A stretch of 5,508 nt of DNA, taken from an uncultured Campylobacter sp. (GTDB taxonomy: Bacteria; Campylobacterota; Campylobacteria; Campylobacterales; Campylobacteraceae). Location: assembly GCA_937896205.1 (NCBI GenBank), contig CALBNA010000121.1:1-5508 (forward strand), written 5' to 3'. The notes beneath the pieces were generated by a model. That model made no database searches. It was not told the DNA's origin and saw only the letters and a list, made by a program, of their open reading frames with translations. Shown here in pieces: positions 1 through 5,508 of this stretch; the first letter of the stretch is position 1; each line of letters opens with the position of its first letter. The translations under genes and the position numbers were made by a program.

Positions 1-626
<626 letters not shown>

Positions 627-627
<1 letters not shown>

Positions 628-1730
628 TGGGACTAGCAGTAGGTATCGTAGGCTTGCCAAACGTCGGCAAATCAACCACATTTAACGCGCTAACCAAAGC
701 GCAAAACGCCGAGAGCGCGAACTATCCATTCTGCACGATCGAGCCCAATAAGGCCGTCGTACCGGTGCCCGATAAGCGCCTAGGCGAGCTAGCCAAAATC
801 GTAAATCCAAATAAAATCCAGTACTCCACGATCGAATTTGTCGATATCGCGGGCCTCGTAAAGGGCGCAAGCGCGGGCGAAGGTCTGGGAAATAAATTTC
901 TCTCAAACATCCGCGAGACCGAGGTGATACTGCATATCGTGCGCTGCTTTGAGGACGAAAACATCACGCACGTAGAAGGCGGCGTCGATCCCGTACGAGA
1001 CGTCGAGATCATCGAAACCGAGCTCATCCTCGCCGACATCGAACAGCTAAACAAAAAAATCGAGCGCCTAACTCGTGAAGCTAAAGCAAACGCAAAAGGC
1101 GCAAAAGAGGCGCTAGAGACGGCAAATGCGCTGCTAGCTCACCTAAATGACGGCAAAAGCGCGAGCAGTTTCGGCGGCAAGGACGACGACGCGTTTATAA
1201 ATTTAAACAAAGAGCTAAGGCTACTTAGCGCAAAAGAGGTCGTTTACGGCGCAAACGTCGATGAGGACGGCATCTCAGAGGATAGTAAATACGTACAGGC
1301 GCTTCGCGAGTTTGCCGCGCGCTCGGGACACGAGGTTATCAAGCTTTGCGCCAAGATCGAAGAGGAGCTCGTGGGGCTTAGCGACGAAGAGGCGCATGAA
1401 TTTCTAAGCTCGCTCGGCACGAACGAGAGCGGCCTAGAAAAGATCATCAAAACGGCGTTTGCGAAGCTAAATTTGATCAGCTACTTTACTGCGGGCGTCG
1501 TCGAGGTGCGCGCGTGGACGATCGTAAAAGGCTGGAAAGCGCCAAAAGCCGCCAGCGTCATCCACAACGACTTTGAGAGGGGCTTCATCAGAGCCGAAGT
1601 CATCGGCTACGAGGACTACATCGCGTGCGGCGGCGAAAACCCGGCCAAAGAGGCAGGCAAAATGCGCCTAGAGGGCAAAGACTACGTCGTGCAAGACGGC
1701 GACGTGATGCATTTTAGATTTAACGTTTAA
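627..1730 (+). CDS. ychF: Ribosome-binding ATPase/GTPase YchF (OLA1/Obg-like family)
   Basis: Complete 367-residue P-loop protein, essentially the family's normal length (E. coli about 363). YchF proteins bind ribosomes, hydrolyse ATP in preference to GTP, and are linked to stress and oxidative responses. Visible motifs are: G1/Walker A GLPNVGKST at residues 9-17; the switch I area around PFCTIEPN (34-41); G3 DIAGL at 73-77; and the YchF-type G4 replacement NVDE at 210-213, instead of the NKxD needed for strict guanine specificity. His115 (in NITHV) matches E. coli His114, which I recall as important for hydrolysis. Residues about 135-205 are the helical coiled-coil insertion, Lys/Glu/Ala rich. 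Residues about 284-366 form the C-terminal TGS domain (YFTAG, EVRAWT, HNDFERGFIRAE, EAGKMRLEGKDYVVQDGDV). The start at 627 follows AAAGGAG and gives MGLAVGIVGLPNVGKST, the family N-terminus. It overlaps the pepA stop, so co-transcription and coupling are likely. Nothing is missing or truncated. Confidence 0.97.
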
Positions 1731-1740
1731 GGTGCAAAAT

Positions 1741-1793
1741 CGGTCAAATTTGGCTTTATAGCCGAGCGGTTTTTGGCTAAATTTGACCGCCTC
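1741..1793 (+). terminator. Inverted repeats after ychF, possible terminator
   Basis: Ten bases after the ychF stop, an 11-base arm CGGTCAAATTT (1741-1751) is perfectly complementary to AAATTTGACCG (1779-1789). It encloses a small GGCT/AGCC hairpin at 1752-1763. An alternative, mutually exclusive pairing is GAGCGGT (1764-1770) with ACCGCCTC (1786-1793), with one bulge, followed by TGTTTTA. The second form looks more like an intrinsic terminator, but the T tract is short. Placement after a gene end supports transcript termination for pepA-ychF; this is inference. Confidence 0.4.
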
Positions 1794-1909
1794 TGTTTTA
1801 TGCCGCGCGGCTAACGAGCCCAAATGTGAGCAAAATAAATTTGACGCCTTTTCGTGCCGACACTACGCCCTAAATTTTAGTCTTTAAAAACGCGGTTAAA
1901 TTTAGCTCA

Positions 1910-1926
1910 GAGCGGTTTTGCCGCTC
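1910..1926. repeat. Six-base-pair hairpin GAGCGG/CCGCTC
   Basis: GAGCGG (1910-1915) and CCGCTC (1921-1926) are perfect inverted copies around a five-base loop, flanked on both sides by AAATTT words that could extend the pairing. No T tract follows, so it is not a standard intrinsic terminator on the + strand. It lies about 33 bases before the small frame at 1959 and could shape that leader RNA. Function is unknown. Confidence 0.4.
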
Positions 1927-1958
1927 AAATTTGACTCGCGCTAAATTTAAGGAAAAAA

Positions 1959-2042
1959 TTGAAAAAGATCATAGCCGTTTTCGTAACCGTATTAAATTTA
2001 CTCCATACTCAAATAATTTTCAAGGACACCAAGATTGCGTAG
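1959..2042 (+). CDS. Possible 27-residue signal-peptide-like small ORF (TTG start), perhaps a gene remnant
   Basis: A TTG codon preceded by AAGGA (1949-1953) with five-base spacing opens a 27-codon frame ending in TAG. The product begins MKKIIAVFVTVLNLLHT: two lysines and then a hydrophobic run of about twelve residues, which is what a Sec signal peptide start looks like. It ends in a polar stretch (KDTKIA) with no mature domain. This could be a genuine small exported or membrane peptide. It could also be the surviving 5' end of an older secreted protein gene, perhaps a relative of the Sel1 protein whose gene starts 140 bases later, or chance. It is a very short frame with a non-ATG start, so the call rests only on the ribosome binding site plus signal-like composition. 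Confidence 0.25.
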   Translation: MKKIIAVFVTVLNLLHTQIIFKDTKIA

Positions 2043-2085
2043 TTTTAGCACATCGTCGCACCGCTTAGGCAGCACGCCCAGATGC

Positions 2086-2091
2086 TATAAC
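2086..2091 (+). promoter_or_regulatory. Candidate -10 box for the Sel1 gene
   Basis: TATAAC, five of six matches to TATAAT, lies about 90 bases before the Sel1 start. No convincing -35 element is seen, which is normal for Campylobacter sigma-70 promoters that rely on an extended or T-periodic upstream region. This is a weak call made by eye. Confidence 0.25.
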
Positions 2092-2181
2092 CTATCAATA
2101 AAGTTGTATGCAAGCTCTACAAAGAGGCAAAATAGGTCAAATTTGAAAAACAAAATAAGTAAAATTTAACAAAGGAGCGCG

Positions 2182-3600
2182 ATGATAAAACCGGTCTTAC
2201 TGCTACTTTTTGAGCTAAATTTCGCCCTCGCAAATTTGACGGACGAAGGTCAAACGGCCTACGACGCAGGCGATGAACAAAGGGCAGCTCAAATTTGGCA
2301 AAAAGCGTGCGAAGTAGGCGAAGCGCGCGGCTACGTAAGGCTTGGGTTTTTATACCATAGCGGCAAAGGCGTGGAGCAAGACGATACAAAAGCCGGCAAA
2401 ATTTATGAAAAAGCCTGCGACGCTGGCGAGCTAAGCGGCTGCGACAGCTTAGCCTCGTTACACCAAAACAGCGGCGAACACGCCAAAGCCGCCGCGATTT
2501 TTGAGCGAGCCTGCGAAAAAGGATTTGGTTTAAGCTGCTATAATCTAGCTCAAATTTACGAAGCAGGCGTCGGCGTCGCACCGGATGAAAGCAAAGCGCT
2601 AAGCCTCTACGTAAAGGCCTGCGAGCGCGGATACGCGGTAGTTTGTTACTATCTAGGCAGCATGTATGCGGACGGCGCAATGGGCAAAAACTATGAAGCC
2701 GCGAAAAACTCGAAAAATGCACTCAAATTTTACTCGCTTGCCTGCGAGGGTAAAATTTACGAAGCGTGTGAGGCTTTGGGTAGGCTTTACGAGGACGGCG
2801 AGGCAGGTTTTGCGCAGGATATCAAGGCCGCTAGATCCTACTACGACAAAGCCTGCGCCGCAAATGCCTACAAATGTAGCGGCAGCGAGCGTCTGGACGA
2901 GCTATACGGCGGCTGGGCGCAGTATCAAAACGGGCAGTTTGAGGCAGCCTACGAGCTAGGCAAAGAGTCGTGCGCTAGAGGCGTAGCAAACGGCTGTGCG
3001 GCGTTAGCGCAGCTCTACACAAAGGGGCTTGGCGGAGTACGGCAAGATAGCGAGCAGGCGGTTAAATTTCACGAGAAGGCCTGCGAGGACGGCTTTGGAG
3101 CTTCTTGCGCCGAGCTTGGCGATATATTATTTCATGGGCGCAGCGTAAAAAAGGACGTCCCGCGCGCACTCGAGCTTTTTGAAAAGGCTTGTCTCCTTTG
3201 GCGGCTGGATTCTTGCGAGAGCCTAGCGGATGCGTATTTTGATGGATCAGACGTGCCGCAAGATGTAGCAAAAGCCTTTAACTTTTACGGGATCGCCTGC
3301 CACAACGGGCTAAAACCGGCCTGTACGAATCTAGGCGCGATCTACGAAAAAGGCATAGGCGAAGTGGTAAAAGCGGACGCCAGCGAGGCTGCTAGCCTTT
3401 TTGGCGAGGCTTGCGAGGCGGACGATGCGCGCGGGTGCCTAAATCTAGCGCGCCATCTTGAGCGCAGCGACAAAAAACAAGCCGCCGCGCTACGCCAAAA
3501 GGCGCAAAAGCTGCACGAAAAAGAGTGCGAGGCGGGGCTAGCTAAAAAGTGCATGGAGTTTAAAAAATCAACTAATAAAGGAGAAAAACATGAGTTTTAA
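2182..3600 (+). CDS. Exported cysteine-rich Sel1-repeat protein (Hcp-like)
   Basis: 472 residues. Residues 1-17 form a short Sec signal peptide (MIKPVLLLLF core, cleavage expected after ALA at 15-17), with no lipobox, so a soluble periplasmic or secreted protein is expected. The rest is about twelve tandem Sel1-like repeats of 32-41 residues, starting near residues 25, 69, 101, 137, 178, 215, 251, 291, 327, 363, 401 and 433, with the typical pattern A..FY.KAC..G...C..LG.LY..G. Eleven repeats carry a C-x7-C pair (C-x6-C in repeat 6), the spacing that forms intra-repeat disulfides in the Helicobacter Hcp proteins. There are 23 cysteines; Cys43 in repeat 1 is unpaired, with Tyr51 at the partner position. 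Sel1 arrays act as binding scaffolds. Some Hcp proteins were reported to bind or weakly hydrolyse beta-lactams and to be secreted; nothing here shows an enzyme activity. The start is supported by AAAGGAG four bases upstream. Its end overlaps the lipoprotein gene by 11 bases, suggesting a joint envelope role. The partner or substrate is unknown. Confidence 0.92.
   Translation: MIKPVLLLLFELNFALANLTDEGQTAYDAGDEQRAAQIWQKACEVGEARGYVRLGFLYHSGKGVEQDDTKAGKIYEKACDAGELSGCDSLASLHQNSGEHAKAAAIFERACEKGFGLSCYNLAQIYEAGVGVAPDESKALSLYVKACERGYAVVCYYLGSMYADGAMGKNYEAAKNSKNALKFYSLACEGKIYEACEALGRLYEDGEAGFAQDIKAARSYYDKACAANAYKCSGSERLDELYGGWAQYQNGQFEAAYELGKESCARGVANGCAALAQLYTKGLGGVRQDSEQAVKFHEKACEDGFGASCAELGDILFHGRSVKKDVPRALELFEKACLLWRLDSCESLADAYFDGSDVPQDVAKAFNFYGIACHNGLKPACTNLGAIYEKGIGEVVKADASEAASLFGEACEADDARGCLNLARHLERSDKKQAAALRQKAQKLHEKECEAGLAKKCMEFKKSTNKGEKHEF
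3577..3583 (+). promoter_or_regulatory. Ribosome binding site of the lipoprotein gene, inside the Sel1 coding end
   Basis: AAAGGAG, six bases before the ATG at 3590, lies within the final codons of the Sel1 gene and encodes part of its polar tail (NKGEK). It fixes the lipoprotein start and implies translational coupling between the two genes. Confidence 0.85.
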
Positions 3601-4165
3601 AAAAGTTTCATTTGCCGCCGTTGCGGCCGTTTGTCTATTTTTAGGCGGCTGCACTCAGCCTAGAACCACGCAGATAGAGCTACCAAAAAGCGCGCTAGAT
3701 AGCGTAAATCTACCAAACGAAGTAGCCATAGACGGCGAAAAATTTATCCTAAAGCAAAAAAACGCAAGAACGGCCGAGTATTATCTACCGAATGAAAAAG
3801 TGGGCTTTAAATGGACCAAACTAGTAAGCATCACCGTCGATGAAAACGCCGACATCAACGAATACCAAAGGACCTTTATGACCGCGCTAAAAAGCGGGCA
3901 GTTCGGCAAAGCGGAGTATGATTTTAAGTCTATAAACGATAAAGAGTATCAAGCTTACACGATCTACTATCCGATCGCGGGTAACCCGGATTTTGACAAC
4001 TATGAGATCAATCTAATCCACGTCAAGAGCCTTAACTGCGGGCTTAGAGTCACGCACTACGCGCTAAAGTTTCTAAATATCGCCGATAGAAGCAAATTTC
4101 ACGCGCTAATCAAACAAAAAATGCCGATATTTTTAGCGCAGATGCCGCAGGTCGAGTGCAAATAA
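3590..4165 (+). CDS. Small predicted lipoprotein of unrecognised family
   Basis: 191 residues. The N-terminus is a classic lipoprotein signal: charged MSFKK, hydrophobic stretch to about residue 18, then lipobox LGGC at 18-21 followed by TQP. Cys21 should be lipidated, leaving a mature protein of about 171 residues. The residue after Cys is Thr rather than Asp, so outer-membrane sorting is plausible, though the Asp rule comes from enterobacteria. The mature part is mixed and polar with no transmembrane segment: a LPNEVAIDGEKFIL strand-like region, a GFKWTKLVSITVDE stretch (72-85), a YQAYTIYYPIAG block (120-131) and INLIHVKSLNCGLRVTHYALK (140-160). The latter pattern (small alpha/beta domain) I cannot assign to a family. 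Mature Cys150 and Cys190 could form a disulfide. The start at 3590 has AAAGGAG six bases upstream and overlaps the Sel1 gene by 11 bases, so the two are almost certainly one transcription and translation unit. Function is unknown. Confidence 0.9.
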   Translation: MSFKKVSFAAVAAVCLFLGGCTQPRTTQIELPKSALDSVNLPNEVAIDGEKFILKQKNARTAEYYLPNEKVGFKWTKLVSITVDENADINEYQRTFMTALKSGQFGKAEYDFKSINDKEYQAYTIYYPIAGNPDFDNYEINLIHVKSLNCGLRVTHYALKFLNIADRSKFHALIKQKMPIFLAQMPQVECK

Positions 4166-4175
4166 ATTTACTTTC

Positions 4176-4215
4176 GGGCGTTATTTTAGCCGCTGCTAAA
4201 TTTAGCGCCCTCTTT
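4176..4215 (+). terminator. Candidate terminator after the lipoprotein gene
   Basis: GGGCG (4176-4180) pairs with CGCCC (4206-4210). Inside it, TTTAG (4185-4189) pairs with CTAAA (4196-4200) around a six-base loop, with an imperfect A/T section between the two helices. The stem is followed by TCTTTA, a modest T-rich tail. It begins ten bases after the lipoprotein stop, the expected place for an intrinsic terminator of the Sel1-lipoprotein unit. Confidence 0.5.
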
Positions 4216-4252
4216 ACGGGCCGATATTTAAATTTGACCCAAAAAACGGCGG

Positions 4253-4290
4253 CAAATTTGATGTTTTGCTTGCGCCGATAATCAAATTTG
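4253..4290. repeat. Ten-base perfect inverted repeat with CAAATTTGAT arms
   Basis: CAAATTTGAT (4253-4262) and ATCAAATTTG (4281-4290) are perfect inverted copies separated by 18 bases. No T tract follows. Because the AAATTT core is itself palindromic and very common here, such pairs arise easily; a regulatory role is possible but not shown. Confidence 0.4.
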
Positions 4291-4342
4291 ACGAGCGTAA
4301 CGGCTACAAATTTAACGCCGCTTAGTTTTAGGCGGTAAATTT

Positions 4343-4348
4343 TATGAT
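4343..4348 (+). promoter_or_regulatory. Candidate -10 box for the alkC-like gene
   Basis: TATGAT, preceded by an A/T-rich AAATTT stretch, lies 48 bases before the ATG at 4397 and would give a leader of roughly 40 bases. No clear -35 is seen. The gene follows a candidate terminator and a 231-base gap, so an own promoter is expected. This is an assignment by eye. Confidence 0.35.
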
Positions 4349-4396
4349 TCATGCTTACTTGCCAACGGCTTAGGCAAAACTACTCAAAGGAAAAAT

Positions 4397-5134
4397 ATGG
4401 AAAACGGCGGACTGGCGGTATATTTCGGAGAAAATTTGGCGCAAATTTTATCGCAAAAGATCAAAGCGGTTTATCCTAAATTTGACGCACAGAGCTACTG
4501 CGGGCAAATCGCTGAAAGCACGCCAAATTTCGGCTATTCGCAAAGGATTTTAGCACACGCAAACGCACTAAATGAACTTTTGCCGCCGGATTTTAGGCGC
4601 GCGGCGGAGATTTTGGTCGCGATTTTAGGCGAGGAAAATCCGAGCGAAACTGGCATGTTTAAGCATTTTTACTGGACTTTGCCGCTGGCAAAATACATCG
4701 AAATTTACGACCTAGACGACTTTGAAACCTCGATGAGCGCGATCGCCGAGATCACAAAGCGCGGCACGGGCGAGTATGCGGTGCGCGCCTTTATCAAAAA
4801 ATATCCGCAAGACTCGCTAAAAACCATGACGCAGTGGGCGCGCTCGTCAAATTTCCACCTGCGTAGGCTAGCGTCTGAAGGCCTGCGACCAAAGCTGCCG
4901 TGGGCTAGCAAGCTGGAGCTTTTCATCAGCGACCCAAGCCCCGTTTTTGCGGTACTGGAGATACTCAAAGAAGACAAGGTGCGCTTCGTACAGCGCTCGG
5001 TCGCAAACAACGTAGCGGACTATCTAAAGGTAAATTTCTCCGCCGCAAAAGAGCTGCTCGTGCGCTGGCAAAGCTCGCAAAACAAAAACACGCAGCAAAT
5101 CATCCGACACGCCACAAGAAAAATCAAAATTTAG
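4397..5134 (+). CDS. alkC: AlkC-type DNA alkylation-repair glycosylase (HEAT-like repeats)
   Basis: 245 residues, complete, with AAAGGA five bases before the ATG. AlkC/AlkD glycosylases are alpha-helical HEAT-like-repeat proteins that excise positively charged N-alkylated bases without flipping them fully into a pocket; AlkC acts on 3-methyladenine and 3-methylcytosine. Family blocks visible are: an N-terminal FGENLAQILSQKI / AVYPKFDAQSY region (10-34), the EILVAILG helix (71-78), DFETSMSAIAEITKRGTGEYAVRAF (108-132), HLRRLASEGLRPKLPWASKL (154-173) and RFVQRSVANNVADY (196-209). Glu126, Glu161, Trp169 and Asp208 line up at a constant offset of five with the residues I recall as Glu121, Glu156, Trp164 and Asp203 in the Bacillus cereus AlkC active site, so the catalytic set seems intact. 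The length matches the short form (AlkC-beta) without the C-terminal Ig-like domain; it ends soon after the IIRHATRK helix. The neighbours give no operon partner. A general HEAT-repeat DNA-binding role is the alternative. Confidence 0.85.
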   Translation: MENGGLAVYFGENLAQILSQKIKAVYPKFDAQSYCGQIAESTPNFGYSQRILAHANALNELLPPDFRRAAEILVAILGEENPSETGMFKHFYWTLPLAKYIEIYDLDDFETSMSAIAEITKRGTGEYAVRAFIKKYPQDSLKTMTQWARSSNFHLRRLASEGLRPKLPWASKLELFISDPSPVFAVLEILKEDKVRFVQRSVANNVADYLKVNFSAAKELLVRWQSSQNKNTQQIIRHATRKIKI

Positions 5135-5179
5135 CTTTTTACGCAGATACGCGAGTCGGCGGCTAAATTTGAGATGCAA

Positions 5180-5209
5180 ATTTTATAAACTTATAACGCA
5201 TTTTATAAA
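5180..5209 (+). promoter_or_regulatory. TTATAA cluster, possible promoter or operator
   Basis: Three TTATAA palindromes start at 5183, 5191 and 5203. The outer two sit in identical ten-base words ATTTTATAAA whose starts (5180 and 5200) are 20 bases apart, about two helical turns. TATAAA at 5184 and 5204 and TATAAC at 5192 each resemble a -10 box. The cluster could be a promoter reading rightward, a regulator site, or both; no downstream gene is visible within the window. Confidence 0.35.
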
Positions 5210-5245
5210 TAAAAAAGAGGTTCAATCTGTCGCATAAAAAGTCGA

Positions 5246-5264
5246 GGCGAGCTTGATAATCGCC
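5246..5264. repeat. Short hairpin GGCGA/TCGCC
   Basis: GGCGA (5246-5250) and TCGCC (5260-5264) form a perfect five-base-pair stem with a nine-base loop, about 37 bases after the last TATAAA. On the minus strand the stem would be followed a few bases later by TTTTT (complement of 5236-5240), so it could be a weak terminator for leftward transcription. No leftward gene is seen. Confidence 0.3.
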
Positions 5265-5508
5265 GCAGAAAAAAGATCAAATTTACAACCGCCGCCCGAA
5301 ATCAAATTTAACTCCAAACCCGCAACGATACGCAAATTTTAAAAGCCGCCGTGCTCAAATTTAAAGCCAAACACCCAAGCAAATCCAAAAATCAAAGCGT
5401 CAAATTTTAGTCTTTACGTGCAAGCCGCAAGCAGTCGTGCGATTAATAAGTCAAATTTGCCAAAAAACCGCACAAGATAAAATTTCTAGCGTGCAAGCGT
5501 ACCAAGCG

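Larger units (their letters stand above)
1731..2181. other. 451-base intergenic region between ychF and the Sel1 gene
   Basis: No full gene is supported here. The region holds inverted repeats just after ychF, a GAGCGG/CCGCTC hairpin at 1910-1926, a 27-codon signal-peptide-like frame at 1959-2042, a possible -10 box at 2086-2091, and the ribosome binding site AAAGGAG at 2171-2177 of the next gene. By hand count about ten AAATTT words occur in it, mostly as CAAATTTGA or TAAATTT variants. Its lower coding quality and scattered stops suggest a spacer or the remains of a lost gene. Confidence 0.7.
5135..5508. other. 374-base stretch at the right edge without a supportable gene
   Basis: Neither strand holds a frame of more than about 35 codons with a sensible start. 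The stretch contains a cluster of three TTATAA palindromes (5183-5208), a small hairpin (5246-5264), about nine AAATTT words by hand count, a 9-base direct repeat CGTGCAAGC at 5417-5425 and 5490-5498, and a 15-base word at 5402-5416 also present at 1872-1886. It probably carries the regulatory region of a gene beyond the window; no clear terminator for the alkC-like gene is seen. Confidence 0.65.

Noticed and set aside
722..1054. Minus-strand frame of about 110 codons opposite ychF
   Set aside because: Ser/Thr/Arg rich and antisense to conserved GTPase codons, with no start signals.
2117..2722. Long minus-strand reading frame of about 200 codons opposite the Sel1 gene
   Set aside because: Its product is Arg/Leu/Ser rich with no domain pattern, and it lies antisense to a clearly coding repeat gene; it is a composition shadow of that gene.
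2666..2959. Plus-strand frame of about 97 codons inside the Sel1 gene
   Set aside because: It lies in another frame of a well-supported gene, is rich in Arg/Thr/Lys, and has no family features.
4110..4352. Minus-strand frame of about 80 codons over the end of the lipoprotein gene and the following gap
   Set aside because: Its repeated KFDYR/KFKYR text arises from translating AAATTT words, and it has no convincing ribosome binding site or domain.
5135..5508. tRNA, CRISPR array or insertion sequence near the right edge
   Set aside because: No cloverleaf, no regularly spaced repeats with unique spacers, and no terminal inverted repeats with a transposase frame were seen; the AAATTT words are irregularly spaced.

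Overview
The window looks like chromosomal DNA from a Campylobacterota species, most likely one of the higher-GC oral or human-associated Campylobacter such as the showae/rectus/curvus/gracilis group. Three things suggest this. The coding regions have a moderate GC content and strong A/G-rich ribosome binding sites (AAAGGAG). The gaps between genes are saturated with AAATTT-centred words (TCAAATTTGA and variants). And pepA sits directly upstream of ychF, as I recall for Campylobacter jejuni. The species call is inference.

Layout, all genes on the + strand. Bases 1-627 are the 3' part of pepA (leucyl aminopeptidase, M17), whose N-terminal part lies outside the window. Its stop overlaps the start of ychF (627-1730), a complete ribosome-associated GTPase/ATPase-like P-loop protein, so these two form a tight coupled pair. 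A gap of about 450 bases follows. It holds inverted repeats that may end the pepA-ychF transcript, a 27-codon reading frame that looks like an isolated signal peptide, and the probable promoter and ribosome binding site of the next gene.

Bases 2182-3600 encode an exported, cysteine-laddered Sel1-repeat protein with twelve repeats and 23 cysteines, of the Helicobacter Hcp type. Its last codons overlap by 11 bases a small lipoprotein gene (3590-4165) of unrecognised family. These two form a second coupled unit whose products should both work in the periplasm, one soluble and one anchored to a membrane. A hairpin just after the lipoprotein gene is a plausible terminator.

After a 231-base gap, 4397-5134 encodes an AlkC-type DNA alkylation-repair glycosylase made of HEAT-like repeats, apparently monocistronic with its own promoter. 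The last 374 bases (5135-5508) contain no gene I can support. They hold a cluster of TTATAA palindromes, a small hairpin and many AAATTT words.

I do not see a clear undescribed multi-gene system. The parts least explained by known families are the Sel1-protein/lipoprotein pair, the AAATTT-rich intergenic DNA, and the TTATAA cluster near the right end.
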